The translations under genes were made by a program, and so were the position numbers. A stretch of DNA of 64,000 nucleotides, taken from NCBI GenBank assembly GCA_034090045.1, contig JAXDTI010000002.1:124001-188000 (forward strand), read 5' to 3'. Of the stretch, positions 1 to 11,500 are shown piece after piece; within the stretch, counting starts at the first letter, position 1, and each line of letters opens with the position of its first letter. The stretch comes from JAXDTI01 sp034090045 (lineage in GTDB: Bacteria > Actinomycetota > Actinomycetes > Actinomycetales > Actinomycetaceae). The notes below the pieces were generated by a model, which was given only the letters and a program-made list of their open reading frames with translations, did no database searches and was not told the origin of the DNA.

Positions 1-16
1 ACAACGAGGAGCAATA

Positions 17-1027
17 ATGAGCGATTTCAAGGTACTCGCAAACACCCCGATAGCGTTGCCGAACGCGACACAAACCCCGGTCGCCGCAAGCGACAAACAG
101 CTGCATGACGTGGTGATTGTCGGCTCCGGGCCCGCCGGATACACCGCCGCGATTTACACCGCACGCGCCGGACTGCAACCAATCGTGATTGCCGGTGAAG
201 TCGAATCCGGCGGTGCGCTCGTAAACACCACCGAGGTCGAAAACTATCCTGGGTTCCCCGAGGGAATCCAAGGGCCAGACCTGATGGCACGGATGCAGGA
301 ACAGGCCGAAAAATTTGGTGCCGATGTGCGTTTTGAAGACGCCATCGAATTCGACCTTGAATCTAGCCCTAAAGTTATAAAAACCGCTGATGAAACCTAT
401 AAAGCGCAACGTGTGATTCTGGCGCTCGGGTCGGCCTATCGCAAACTCGATGTGCCGGGCGAGAGCGAACTAGCCGGGCACGGCGTGTCGTATTGTGCAA
501 CCTGCGACGGGTTTTTCTTCAAAGACCAGCACATCGCGGTTGTCGGAGGCGGCGACACGGCAGCTGAGGAGGCACTTTTCCTCGCAAAATTCGGTTCCAA
601 AGTGACGCTGATTCATCGCCGTGACGAGCTGCGCGCCTCCCAGATCATGACTGACCGGGTGCTGTGCCACGACAGGATAGAGGTGGCGTGGAACTCTCGC
701 ATCACCTCAATCAACGGCACCGAAAAGGTCGATTCAGTGACCCTTGAAGATGTGGTAACCGGTGAGCAGCGGGAACTCGATGCAACCGCCGTGTTTATCG
801 CCATCGGGCACGACCCGCGAACAGAGCTGGTGAAAGACCAGCTCGCGACACATTCAGGATATATAACCGTAAACGATCCGCAAACAGAAACTTCGATACC
901 GGGAGTATTCGCGTGCGGCGATGTAGTGGATTTCCGCTACCAGCAGGCCATTTCGGCAGCCGGGTCGGGATGCCGGGCGGCGATGGATGCCGAACGATCC
1001 CTGGAAAACCTAGAGTGCAATATGTGA
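17..1027 (+). CDS. trxB: Thioredoxin reductase (TrxB)
   Basis: NADPH-dependent flavoprotein that reduces thioredoxin in the cytoplasm. The 336-residue product has an FAD-binding GSGPAG motif at residues 36-41, the redox-active CATC disulfide at 160-163 and an NADPH-binding GGGDTA motif at 177-182 followed by the HRR phosphate-binding stretch. These are the hallmarks of low-molecular-weight bacterial TrxR. It is slightly longer than usual because about 30 unconserved residues precede the FAD domain. The start is supported by AGGAGC placed 7 bases before the ATG. No thioredoxin gene is in the window. The gene converges on rlmB with only 8 bases between them, so there is no room for a separate terminator. 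Confidence 0.95.
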   Translation: MSDFKVLANTPIALPNATQTPVAASDKQLHDVVIVGSGPAGYTAAIYTARAGLQPIVIAGEVESGGALVNTTEVENYPGFPEGIQGPDLMARMQEQAEKFGADVRFEDAIEFDLESSPKVIKTADETYKAQRVILALGSAYRKLDVPGESELAGHGVSYCATCDGFFFKDQHIAVVGGGDTAAEEALFLAKFGSKVTLIHRRDELRASQIMTDRVLCHDRIEVAWNSRITSINGTEKVDSVTLEDVVTGEQRELDATAVFIAIGHDPRTELVKDQLATHSGYITVNDPQTETSIPGVFACGDVVDFRYQQAISAAGSGCRAAMDAERSLENLECNM

Positions 1028-1035
1028 CTGTAGGG

Positions 1036-2031
1036 CTAGTTATCGCTCAGTCTGCGGCGCAGCCTCGCCACGTCGTTGAGCACAATGCCGGTCGCCACCG
1101 AGGCGTTCAGAGACTCAACTGCGCTGGAAATCGGGATGGAGACAATCATGTCGCAGGTGTCGCGTATCAGACGGCTCAAACCGGTGCCCTCTGAGCCGGT
1201 GACCAGCACTATGGGACCTTCTGCGAGACCGGTGTCCGCAATCTGTTCGGTTCCGCCCATATCCAAACCGACCACGAAGCAGCCGTGTTGCTCCTGAGCG
1301 GCGGTCAGCGCGGCGTGTAGATTCGCAACCCGCGCGACCTTTATCCTGGTGGCGGCACCCGCGGAGGTCTTCCAGGCGGCGACCGTCATCGAGGCGCTGC
1401 GGCGGCTCGGAATAACGACACCGTGAGCGCCGAACGCCGCAGCGGAACGCACCGCAGCCCCCAGGTTATGCGGGTCGGTGACACCGTCAAGCGCCACAAT
1501 CAGCGGTTTCTCTGATTTACGGGATGCCACATCGAAGATGTCCTCCAGGTCGGCATATTCGTATTCGGGCACCTCTACCGCGATCCCCTGATGGGCAACC
1601 GAGCCGGTGGCCTGATCCAGGTCGGAGCGGGTCACCTCAACGATCGGGGCACCGCCGCGTGCGGCGAGGGCAGCAATCTCGCCCAGGCGCGCGTCAGAAC
1701 CGGGGTTGGAGAGGATAAACACCTTGCGTATCGGCAGGTGCGCTGCCGCTACTTCAGCTACCGGGTTACGACCGGCGACGAGCTGCGAAGTTTTGCGGAT
1801 CTGAACACGGTTGGAGCGGTTGCGGGCAGTGGCTTGGCCCTCGCGAGTTTCTTCCCGGCGCTGCTGTGCAATCGCGCGTTTATGGGCGGAATGATTTGGT
1901 CGGTCAACGGCTTTTGGGGTGGCGCCGCGGCCTTTTAAGCCCTTGCGGCGCATACCGCCGCTTCCTTTCGGGGCATGGGATTTTGAACGCGCGGCGCGTC
2001 CGTGGTGGTCGTGTTCATCTCGTTTCGCCAT
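1036..2031 (-). CDS. rlmB: 23S rRNA 2'-O-ribose methyltransferase, RlmB/SpoU family
   Basis: SPOUT-class methyltransferase that methylates a ribose in 23S rRNA (G2251 in E. coli). The 331-residue form starts with a basic, probably disordered region (residues 1-78). A substrate-binding domain follows from about 82 (LVAGRNPVAE). The knotted SpoU domain shows NLGAAVRSA (189-197), VTGSEGTGLS (277-286) and SSAVESLNASVA (302-313). I chose the ATG at 2031 over the longer open frame to 2142. The extra N-terminus only translates intergenic 21-bp repeats (MFPRVQR twice), and TAGGAT lies 7 bases before this ATG, fitting a leaderless start. It is divergent from cysS, its usual actinobacterial neighbour. 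Confidence 0.92.
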   Translation of the reverse strand: MAKRDEHDHHGRAARSKSHAPKGSGGMRRKGLKGRGATPKAVDRPNHSAHKRAIAQQRREETREGQATARNRSNRVQIRKTSQLVAGRNPVAEVAAAHLPIRKVFILSNPGSDARLGEIAALAARGGAPIVEVTRSDLDQATGSVAHQGIAVEVPEYEYADLEDIFDVASRKSEKPLIVALDGVTDPHNLGAAVRSAAAFGAHGVVIPSRRSASMTVAAWKTSAGAATRIKVARVANLHAALTAAQEQHGCFVVGLDMGGTEQIADTGLAEGPIVLVTGSEGTGLSRLIRDTCDMIVSIPISSAVESLNASVATGIVLNDVARLRRRLSDN

Positions 2032-2038
2032 GCCACTT

Positions 2039-2044
2039 ATCCTA
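2039..2044 (-). promoter_or_regulatory. -10 element of rlmB, leaderless start predicted
   Basis: TAGGAT on the minus strand ends 7 bases before the rlmB ATG, so transcription should begin at or next to the start codon. No Shine-Dalgarno sequence is visible. Confidence 0.6.
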
Positions 2045-2084
2045 TCTCTCGCTCGCTTTTCAGTGATTCGCACCGACACTGGAA

Positions 2085-2268
2085 CAGCACGAGGGAAGAT
2101 ACGTTGTACACGAGGGAACATACGTTGTACACGAGGGAACATAAGTTGCCCCTATGCTCAGAATTGGAAACGCCCTGAACAGGGGAAACGTTTTTTCGGT
2201 TCAGTGCATAACCCCCGAAAGAGGCCGACCTATGTTCACTCGTGCTCACCCTATGTTCACTCGTGCAA
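2085..2268. repeat. Dispersed inverted 21-bp-spaced repeat element, copy 1
   Basis: Left arm: three units of the form CACGAGGGAACATA, starting at 2085, 2106 and 2127, spaced exactly 21 bp. Right arm: two units in the opposite orientation, TATGTTCACTCGTGC, starting at 2231 and 2252, again 21 bp apart. The core of about 87 bp holds a short CTGAAC/GTTCAG dyad. The same layout recurs at 15433 and 26828 with a related unit that shares TCGTGCA. The rightmost unit overlaps the expected -35 region of cysS. Function unknown; a 21-bp period is two helical turns and suits a protein binding one DNA face. Confidence 0.75.
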
Positions 2269-2278
2269 CACGCGCCGA

Positions 2279-2284
2279 TAGGAT
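2279..2284 (+). promoter_or_regulatory. -10 element of cysS, leaderless start predicted
   Basis: TAGGAT, then 6 bases, then the cysS ATG at 2291. No ribosome binding site fits. The -35 region falls in the last 21-bp-spaced unit of the repeat element. Confidence 0.65.
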
Positions 2285-2290
2285 GGTGCC

Positions 2291-3736
2291 ATGAAGCTCT
2301 ACGACACGAAGTCCCGCGCGGTGCGCGAACTGACCCCCCTAATTCCCAACCACGTGGGGATTTACCTGTGCGGCGCGACAGTACAGGGTTCCCCGCACAT
2401 CGGACACCTGCGCAGCGCCCTAGTTTTTGACATCCTGATTCGATGGCTGCGCCGCGCCGGAACGGAAGTCACATACATCAGGAACATCACCGACATTGAC
2501 GACAAGATTCTGAACAAATCCGCACAGGCCGGCGCGCAGTGGTGGGCGTGGGCGGCGCGTTTCGAACGGGAATTTGCTGCGGCATATCAGGCTCTCGGCA
2601 TTGAGCCACCTACCTTTGAGCCGCGCGCCACAGCCCACATCCCCGACCAGATTGCGCTGGTCGAACGACTTATTGAGCGCGGCCACGCCTATGACGATGG
2701 CGCCGGGAACGTGTATTTCGATGTTCACTCGCTGCCCGATTACGGCTCCCTCACGCATCAGGCACTCGCCGATATGCGCACCACCGAGGACGAGGCACAG
2801 ATTGATGCGGTAGTGGAGGCCGGTAAACGTGACCCGCGGGACTTCGCGCTGTGGAAGGCCCGCAAGGACGGAGAACCGGAGACGGCCAGCTGGAATTCCC
2901 CGTGGGGACGTGGCCGCCCAGGCTGGCACCTGGAGTGCTCGGCTATGTCGCGGCGGTATTTGGGCGAGGCTTTCGATATTCACGGCGGCGGTATCGACTT
3001 GCGTTTCCCGCACCACGAAAACGAGCAGGCGCAATCCCGCGGGGCGGGCTGGGATTTCGCACAGATGTGGGTACACAACGCCTGGGTGACTGTAAAGGGC
3101 GAAAAAATGTCGAAGTCTCTCGGCAACTCGCTGGTCGTATCGGAAGTACTGAAACGCACGTCAGCACCGGTTTTAAGGTATGTTTTGGGGGCCGCTCATT
3201 ACCGCAGCGTGGTCGAGTATTCAGACGACACTCTCGCCCAGGCCGAGGCCAGCTGGGAACGCCTCACTTCCTTTGTGGAGCGGGCCGCCAAGTCAGCACC
3301 GGAGGTTGGGGAAGCCGACCGGGAGGCGCTAGCGCGGGTGCCGTTGCCGGAGGCTTTCACGGTCGCTATGGATGATGACCTGAATGTTCCGGGCGCACTC
3401 GCCGCTGTGTTTGCCGAGGTTAAGGGCGGAAATGCCGCTATTGACGCCGGGGATAAAACCGGTGTCGCGGTACACGGTGTCGCGGTACGCGCGATGCTGG
3501 ATGTTCTGGGTTTAGATCCGGTGACCTGGGGAGCCGGAACCGATGGTGCCGGGGTTGCCGGAGGAACAGATTCGACCCGCGAGGCGCTGGATAAACTCGT
3601 GCAACTGAACCTGGTGCAGCGTCAGGGTGCGCGCGCCAACAAGGATTGGGGTCGCGCCGACCAGATCCGTGATGACCTGCTGGCCTGCGGAATCACTGTG
3701 GAGGACGGGGCCGGAGACTCCACCTGGCACCTGTAA
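2291..3736 (+). CDS. cysS: Cysteine-tRNA ligase (CysRS)
   Basis: Charges tRNA-Cys with cysteine. The 481-residue protein has class I signatures: HIGH at residues 36-39 and KMSKS at 272-276. The zinc site that discriminates cysteine is visible as C27, C216 (HLECSAMS), H241 and E245 (FPHHENE). The C-terminal helical domain ends in a DQIRDDL-type segment typical of CysS. The closely related mycothiol ligase MshC would be shorter (about 410 residues) and lacks this C-terminal region, so CysS is the better call. The start is fixed by the leaderless promoter. A strong bidirectional hairpin follows the stop. Confidence 0.93.
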   Translation: MKLYDTKSRAVRELTPLIPNHVGIYLCGATVQGSPHIGHLRSALVFDILIRWLRRAGTEVTYIRNITDIDDKILNKSAQAGAQWWAWAARFEREFAAAYQALGIEPPTFEPRATAHIPDQIALVERLIERGHAYDDGAGNVYFDVHSLPDYGSLTHQALADMRTTEDEAQIDAVVEAGKRDPRDFALWKARKDGEPETASWNSPWGRGRPGWHLECSAMSRRYLGEAFDIHGGGIDLRFPHHENEQAQSRGAGWDFAQMWVHNAWVTVKGEKMSKSLGNSLVVSEVLKRTSAPVLRYVLGAAHYRSVVEYSDDTLAQAEASWERLTSFVERAAKSAPEVGEADREALARVPLPEAFTVAMDDDLNVPGALAAVFAEVKGGNAAIDAGDKTGVAVHGVAVRAMLDVLGLDPVTWGAGTDGAGVAGGTDSTREALDKLVQLNLVQRQGARANKDWGRADQIRDDLLACGITVEDGAGDSTWHL

Positions 3737-3782
3737 CACCCAACAGTTACAACAGTTTCGTCGCATACTCATATTAATTGTT

Positions 3783-3810
3783 CGGGGGCGCCGCGAATGC
3801 GGCGCCCCCG
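3783..3810. terminator. Bidirectional terminator between cysS and the fimbrial pilin gene
   Basis: Perfect 12-bp GC-rich stem (CGGGGGCGCCGC pairs with GCGGCGCCCCCG) around a GAAT loop, lying between two convergent stop codons. No long T-tract follows, which is common for actinobacterial terminators. Confidence 0.8.
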
Positions 3811-3854
3811 ACTTGTTTCAGGGCGGAGGAAAGATTCTCAGCCCGGTTCAGGCA

Positions 3855-5387
3855 TCAGACGCGGTGCCTACGCGTGTAGTACACACCGGCACCAATCATC
3901 GCCAAACCAATCACCAGGAACAGCACAATGCCCTGTCCACCAGTGAGCGGCAGCTTGTTGATGATATCCGAAGTGGTGCCCGGGTAGGTCACTGTCGCCT
4001 CGATGGTGCGCACCGGGTCGGTGTCATCTGCCAGCACCGCGTCCTTGGTGAAGTCCACGGCTTTCGGCTCACTCAGCATCGGGTAACCGCTCGGCGGCTG
4101 AGAGTTAACCAGGCAGAGTTTAGTGTTTTCACCAGCGCGAATACCTGAGATTGTGAATGTGCCGTCATCTCCGGTTGTCCACTCACTGACACCGTCAACG
4201 GTAATCGGGTCACCGACGATGCCCTGAGCATTCTGGTTTGCAGCCGGCGCGCACTCATAGAGCTTGAACTTCGCGTTTGCCAGTGTCACCGGTGGTGTCT
4301 CGCTGTTTTGTGCGGTAACTTTCAGGTTGCCCATCACCACGGTCGGCGGATCATCGGGGTCGGTCTCCTGCGTGAACGGCTCGGTGTTCTTCGTGTCGGT
4401 CACCATCTTGGCCTTGTTTACGAGTGCGCCGCCATCCGGAATCGAGTCGATCTTGGTGTAGAGCACCGTCTCGACCTTCACCTTGCTGTATGTCGGGTTA
4501 GTGCTCTTCAAGGCGTTATCGACCTTGCTTTTACCGGCATCGGTGAACGTCACTTTCATTTGCGAGGTGGTTACCGTCACCGTGTAGTCGGTGTCCTTAA
4601 CCAGCATTGTTTTTGTCGGGTCACCGGCATCGGGGTAGGCAACGAGCGTCACCGATTCCGGGGCTGCTTTATCGCCGGAGGTGTCGAATACCAGGCCGGT
4701 CTGCGCATCATCGGTTATTTCGACCTGGGTCATCTGGTCATCGGCAGCCATCGGCGGGATCTGCCCGTCAATCTTCCACTTGATATAGGAGCCTTTAGTC
4801 AATACCTTTTCATCCCCGGTGATATCGGTCTTCGTCATCGGGTCGAGGTTCGAGTTGTCCACCGACTTCGGATACACGTGGATATTGGTCAACCAGTTGG
4901 CAGTGTTATCCGGGTCGGTCATCGGCACGAAAATAATCGATGCTGGAGCTTTCGAATGCTGGGTGCCAGCCGCGGTCTGCGTCAGGTAGTACACGCCAAC
5001 TTCGAGATTTGTGAACTCAATCGAGTTGCCGGCAACGGCCTTTTCTACGCCATCTGCTAAGGTGTGCGTGCCGATATTTGCCGTGGTCAAGGCAAGCGCA
5101 GCAGTCATGCCCGCGTTAGTTGTCAGGTCAATATCGGTGACTTTCTGCAGCTTGAACTTCGCGTCGGTATCGACCGCTGCGTCGGCTAGCGCAGTGTTTT
5201 CTTTGCCGTTGTCGTGGGTTGCCCCCGGCAGTTTCGTCAACGGATGTACCGTCACCGAGCACCCGGTCTCCGGGCAGGAAATCGGGGCCGCCGAGGCCGC
5301 GGCTGGCAGCAGCGCCGAAAATCCGAGAGCGGCCAGCACTGCCAGCATCATTGCCAGCATCCGGCTCCTGTGAATCGTTTTAGTCAT
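3855..5387 (-). CDS. Major fimbrial shaft subunit (SpaA/FimA/FimP-type pilin)
   Basis: Structural pilin polymerised by a class C sortase and attached to the wall. The 510-residue precursor has a signal peptide (residues 1-34, ending AAASAA), a pilin motif WLTNIHVYPK (165-174) whose Lys174 is the expected polymerisation site, and a C-terminal sorting signal LPLTG (479-483) with a hydrophobic helix and RRHRV tail. The middle is made of CnaB-like beta domains expected to form intramolecular isopeptide bonds. The start has a good TAGGAG ribosome site. It lies 156 bp downstream of the tip adhesin on the same strand, so the two are probably one operon, with the sortase divergent. Family membership is clear; type 1 versus type 2 fimbriae cannot be decided here. 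Confidence 0.92.
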   Translation of the reverse strand: MTKTIHRSRMLAMMLAVLAALGFSALLPAAASAAPISCPETGCSVTVHPLTKLPGATHDNGKENTALADAAVDTDAKFKLQKVTDIDLTTNAGMTAALALTTANIGTHTLADGVEKAVAGNSIEFTNLEVGVYYLTQTAAGTQHSKAPASIIFVPMTDPDNTANWLTNIHVYPKSVDNSNLDPMTKTDITGDEKVLTKGSYIKWKIDGQIPPMAADDQMTQVEITDDAQTGLVFDTSGDKAAPESVTLVAYPDAGDPTKTMLVKDTDYTVTVTTSQMKVTFTDAGKSKVDNALKSTNPTYSKVKVETVLYTKIDSIPDGGALVNKAKMVTDTKNTEPFTQETDPDDPPTVVMGNLKVTAQNSETPPVTLANAKFKLYECAPAANQNAQGIVGDPITVDGVSEWTTGDDGTFTISGIRAGENTKLCLVNSQPPSGYPMLSEPKAVDFTKDAVLADDTDPVRTIEATVTYPGTTSDIINKLPLTGGQGIVLFLVIGLAMIGAGVYYTRRHRV

Positions 5388-5543
5388 TGTTCTTTTCTCC
5401 TAAATCTTGTCTGGCTAATCTGTAGGTTTTTTTCTTGTATAGGTTGCGCTCAACCTCCCGGTCCGTGTCGGTTACGGTTCCGCGCCCGGTACAGGCCCGG
5501 CGGCCGGTCTCGTCCCGGCGGTGGGGTGAGCGTGAGCTGTAAC

Positions 5544-8500
5544 TCAGTGGCTATGCCGACCACCTCCTCGACGGTGAGTAGCACGTGCGGCTCGCAGCGA
5601 GCCCACATTGAGTGTCATATAGGCGAAACCGGCGGTCACCAGCAGCGCACCCCCGGCCAACAGCCACAGCAGCCATCCGCCGGTGAACGGCAAAACGCCG
5701 GTTCTCACATCCGCCACATCAATGGAGGGCATCATGGTCGGGTTGTCTGCTGTCCAATTGGCTGCCCGCACATCAGATTTCGTTACCACACCGGAATAGT
5801 TCGTGTATCCCGCGAGCTCGATCTGCAGGTCAGCATTCAAAGTGCCGGCCTCGGTGTATGACCCGGTTTGATTTTGGGATGCGACCACGTTGAACGGCCA
5901 GCGTTCAGACAGCAGCGCCGAGGCGTCCGCGCCGGTCCCGCCGCCGCGGGTTTCCTCCAGCCAGTAGCTACCCGGCTCCAGGTTTGCCAGGTACGCCCCG
6001 GTTTCTCCGTCTTTCGCGGTCAATGAGATCGGTTTAGAGGTGTCAGCAACCGTGGTTCCAGTGGCGGTAGTTTTTGCCGGGTAAATCACGAACTGTGCAC
6101 TCGGATCCAGCGCCACCGTGTTCCCATCTGCGTCAACTTTGCGAACCTGCACCGGCTGGGCGTTGTTCCAAACCTGGTTCACAATCGCCACGTAGGTGTT
6201 CGATGCGTCAGCCGGAACAGTCGCTACCAGCCCGTCTGCCGGCCAGTCCGCTATCGGTATCGCCGGATTGTCACCCAGGAAGCTCGGTGGGCGGCGCAGC
6301 TGGTTATCCTCATCGAAAATATCGCTTTCGGTGACCTGACCCGCCAGCGTGGTCAAACGATACTTTTTAGCAGTTACCTTTTCTTTCACGTTTTGGGGCA
6401 CCGAGGCATCCACCTTGTCGGTTTCGGTGACAGCTGGCGCGAGGGTGCATCGGGAACCGGCGACTGTCGAGATATAAACCAGGTCGTTGTGGTTATTTTC
6501 GTCCACACCGGTTGTTGAAATCGGGATCCTGCCGAGTTGCACCTGGCCGTTCACCGGGTCTCGATATCCTGGCGGCACCTGCGCTTTCTGCCCATCGGTG
6601 AGCGTACAGGAGTATTTATAGGTGAACTTGTCGTCAGCACCAATCACATATTCGTTGGCGTGGGGTTGCCCGGCCGTCATCGTCTCGTCCGCGTGTGAGG
6701 TGGGCGGCACCCACAAACCGACTCCGACCTGACCGAAGTCCAACATATAGCGGTTCACTACCTCGATGTTGTAGGTGTTTCCGGCGATTCTGTTGCCGGT
6801 GAGGTCGCTGATGAACGCCTGTTGAGTGTCGGTCTGGAAACCCGAGCCGAGTCGCGGCCCGACAGTCTTGATGCTGGTTGGGTCACCTCCTGGCACGCCG
6901 GGAGTTACCTCCGTGATATTCACCTGGTGGTCGGCCCTGGTGTTGATAAACTTGCTGACCGGATCGGTGGTTGCGCCCGGATATTTCTCGCTCACACTGC
7001 AGGTTGCGTTCGCGGGCACCTGAACCGCTGCTGTTGTCGCACCGTCGAGTGTCAGCGTGTCATCCACGGTCGAATAAACATATTCGTAGGGTTTGGTGCT
7101 CGGCATGGAGCGGTCAATACAGCTCAGCTTCAACGCCAGGTTCGTGGCGGTTCCTATACCCATATCGGTTGCCGAAATCAGGTGCTCGTTGCCCGTTCCC
7201 GGAACGGTGGGTATTTCTTTAGCGAGGGTATAGGTAACCATGTCGCGGGTGATGTTATTTGTCGCCCGGAACTTCAGCGGGGTCGCGCCGGTTGCCCCAA
7301 CCGCAGCAGTGTATTTTTGTGGCACATCGAAGTTCGCTATCGCCGCGACTGTGGTATCCCCGGTATCTTCATTCAGTTGCTTGCTCACCAACGTAACGGG
7401 TGCCGGATCCGGGTCTGGAGCCGCGTTGATGCTGTCCAGTTCCGCAACCCTGTAGGTTGCTGAGGAATCGTTCAGCACTTCTTTTTGCTGGGTGAGCGTG
7501 CAGCGGTAACCATAGGGAACCAGCAGGTCACCACTGTAGACACCGTCGCGGTTGTCCTGCACGGTGACGGAATCGTTACCCTGAATCGTGAAAGACTGTT
7601 CGATAATATAGGCCGAATAGTCCGGGCTGCTGGTGATATAACTCGGCAGGTTCACGGTCGGGATGCACCGCAGCTTATAGTCGAAAACTGTGCCCTGTGC
7701 CAGCCGATCCTCGGTGTTTGTGCCAACCTGGGATACCTGTTCAACCTGGATGGTGGTTTTGTGCATCTCGTAGTCATCCCAGCTGATCACCGTACCGTAA
7801 TAGTTTTCCGGCAATTTTTCGGGTCCGGTATAGCCCAAACCGTCTTGGGATTGCTTCCAAATGTTGTCTCGCACTCCGGTATCGACCGGGAGTGTTATCT
7901 GGATTTTGTTGTTAGGCAGCTGCGCTTCGGTGGCACCCTCTCTTGCACCCTCCATCGATTTTCCGGTCACTCGGCAGGCTCGCTCACCGCCGCCAGCGGT
8001 GTTGCATTCAACTTCAGCGCCTCGTCCACGCAGGTCGCCGGTGGTTGTCCAGCGTGAGGACCAGGCAGCACCGTCACGAAGCGCAACCGTGTCAGCTTTT
8101 TCCACGATTGTGCAGTTAGCGCCGGCGATGGTACGCACAGGATGCACCTCGCCCTGCTCGAAACGACCCATCTGAATATCAGCCACGCCGCTGGGGTTCT
8201 CGGTCCAGGAAGTGACAGACCCGCCGGAATAGTTTCCGACCCACACCGGCACTGCCTGCCCGTTCAAAGTGCAGGAAACATGGTATTTGAACTGGTCATC
8301 GCCGGAAACCATGGATACGCCTTCGCCGCCGACCTTTTTCTTCACATGGAACTCGGCGTTTTGCACTCGATACACCAGGCCGGTTCCGTTAAACACCGAA
8401 TCGCCGCTGGTGGTATAGGTATCACCGGGGGTGTTGAACGATCCTAGGTGGGAGCTGGTGATCGGATCTACAGGGTTGTTGATGCTCAAGCCGGTTTGCA

Positions 8501-11500
8501 CGCCACCAACAGCGGTTGCATCGGCACCGGTCAGCTTCGGGATACCGAGAATATCGTTCCCAGCTTCGTTTTGGCCCTCAACGAACTTCCCGGTACAGTC
8601 CCAACCTGCCGGCACCTGTGTTGCGGCAACATTGACGGCGTTGTACCAGGCGCTTTCCCGCATCGGCACCAGCCGCTTGTTGATAGTCGAGTTTACGGTG
8701 TCAGTGGCTGTGCCGGTCGGGTTATCGTGGGTACAGGTCACCTTGTATTGTGCGGTCTGCGGCAGCGAGGTGTTCGCCAAGAACGCGGCGGTTGTTTGCG
8801 GGGACTGATAGGTGTCAGCGGCTCCGCTCGGGTTAGCATTCAACAGCGCGACCGGCGCATACGGGTCAATATCCCGATATTTCAAGGCATCCGATACCCG
8901 GAAAGTGACCGCCTGCGGGGCGCCGGTGCTGGGCATCTCGATATTCTTGCCCTGCCATCCGGTCACATTCATGTCCTGTCCGGTATCCGAATCAGAGATG
9001 CCGGTGCCGGTACCGTAGCCGGTCGGTGCCTGTCCGTCTACTTTCACAGACTGCGAGAAAGTTTCATAGGTATCGGCACCCGGAACTTTCATGGCAACCG
9101 AACAGGTGGAGGGCACCGGCGCGCTATGTGTGAAAGTGCTGGTTACGGTATTTACCGTGTAGTTGTGGGTGGTGACAGCCCCGTTACTATCGGTGCATTT
9201 CACCTGGAAATCATAGGGGTGGTTTGCCGGCCCGGCCTCCGCGTTCATGGTGTCATAGCCGCCGAGCCCGGAGAAATCCGTAACCACGTTCACGTCGATA
9301 CCGGAGGTGAGTTTCTTCCAAACCAGGGAGTATTTCACGCTCGGGCGGGCAGTCCCCACATCTGCTTCGTCACCCCAGGTGTGCATGTGGATACGCAGCG
9401 CGTCCTGGGGAACATAGCCAGGTTCCGCGTCCGGGGGAATATAGGGAACCAAAGTCAGCGACATGTTGTCGTATTCTTCCCTGGTGATAGCACTCTGGGT
9501 GCCGAGCGCCTCGAAAGCCGGTTTCCCGTCCTTTAATGCCCAGCTCACCACATCACCCATACGGTACCTGCCGGAAGTTCCGAAACCGTCACCACTGATC
9601 TGCTTGTCGATCTGATAGGTGTTCATGGCGACCGGGTTGGTTACGGTGCTGGTAAGCATGATCCGGGCGTTTTTCAAAACCTCAATCTCTGCGGTGTCAA
9701 AAGCGTCCTCAGGTTCGAAATGCGGATAGAAGCTGGTGCTGGATTCGGAAATTTTTGGTTTCAAGGTATTCGACAGTGATTTCGCTGTAATGTCGGCGGT
9801 GTTACCCACCTCGAAAGTCTGGTCCGGGGAGACCGAGGTTACATCGAATCCGCCTATCTTGGTGACCGGTGTCCCATCGGGGGTAGTGAAACCGGTTGTT
9901 ACCGGCTCAACGAGGGAGGACAGATCCTCATGCAGCACACACTTCGAATCTCCCGGCACTTGAGTGAAAGACGCACCCCGGTTCGCACTGACCTTTATAG
10001 TTTCTTGATATAACGGCGTGCCGGTCGGCTCGGAGGTGCGCCCCGCATAGCAGGACAACTGCACCGGGAACTGTTCGCTCTGCGCATAGGTTGCGGTGTC
10101 ATATCCGGTCTTACGCTGATTGAAACCATCACCGAGATCCCCGTTCACCAGTGTCTTTGTCACCGGCACTCTGCCGTTACGATCCCGGGCATAGGTGTTC
10201 GTCACGGTAATAGTTTTTTCACCAGGGGTCTGCGCCCAAATATAGTTGTTGTCGCAGGTTTTGGCACCATCCAAGGGATCCGGGGTGCCGCCGTCAACGT
10301 GCTGACAGATGTCGGATTCCCACTGTGACGTATAGGTCCATCCCGGCAGGTTGTTTTGGTTCAGGGTATCTGCCAGCTCCGTCTGTTCCGGTGTCGGATT
10401 CGAGAAAGACGGCGCAGAAACCGCCACCACGCACTGGGTGCCTACCGGCCATCCAGCATTCGGTTTCGTCTCGGTGCCGCCCGGTAACCAAATATCTTTA
10501 GTCGGGTCAACCAGAATGGTACCGGTACCCACGAAGCCGGGACGGTCATCGGTCTGCCCCAGCTCCGGTGGCTTTTGGTTCGGGTCGTTAGCGTAGCGAC
10601 AGTTGTAGTATAGCGGCACTTTTGTTGGCATAGGTTCAGTCGGGTTGCCGTCACCGGTCTTTGTCAGCTGCCGCACGTTCACCTTTATATAAACCGGCTT
10701 TGACTCATAGGTGGTTGTCGATCTCAACACATCCGGGGCGGTGGTGGCGACATTCACGGTGCCGTCGTTTGCTAACAATCCAGCGGGAACAATCGGATCT
10801 ACCGTCAGATTAGCCGACGAATAGCGGTATTTGCTGGTGTCTGCGCCGCTCGGCAACTGTTCACCGGGTGCCGAGAGGTCCTGTTTCGCGTTGGTCACAC
10901 CGCCTATCGCGTTCCAGGATTCAGTTATCGTATAGAAGTTGTCGTTCGTTGCTTTCGGAACTATATCGGTGATCCGACAGGTCGCGCCGAGCGGTATTTC
11001 GGCAGCCGTACCATCGGAGTTTGTGAGCGTCAGCTGGTCTGTACCCCCGGAGGGTGGACTGTCCGGATGCGCCGGGTCGGTGGTGCCGGTGTCTTTCAGT
11101 ATTGGCTGACCATAGGGGTCGTAGAGCACGAAAGGTTTAGCGGCATCCTGTTTCCCGGTGGCGATCACTTCGCCGTTATCGGAACACTGCCACTCGAAGG
11201 AATACTCGTTGCCTTTCATCTCTGCTTGCAGCACCGGCGGGGACTTTATGAACGTGACCTGCTTGTTCAAAACCACATGGCGCAGCGGCTTGTTCTCGAA
11301 AGTGCATTTAATCTGCCGACCCGCGACCCGTAGGGTGTATTTCTCGCCGTATTCTTGAGTATAGGTGGTGACTTTCGGCCGGACAGTCAAGCGGACACCT
11401 TCATAGTCCGGATTTACCTTGACATTTTCTGCTCCCAGCTCGGTCGGCAACTGTGCTTTGAGGTCATTTTTACGGTAGTTTCGACCATTCCAGGTGTAGG

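Noticed and set aside
2032..2142. N-terminal extension of rlmB (MFPRVQR repeated)
   Set aside because: The residues come from the intergenic 21-bp-spaced repeats. The TAGGAT box and family length support the ATG at 2031.
2085..2268. CRISPR array
   Set aside because: Units are 17 bp at 21-bp spacing with no spacers of unique sequence, the arms are inverted, and no cas genes are present.
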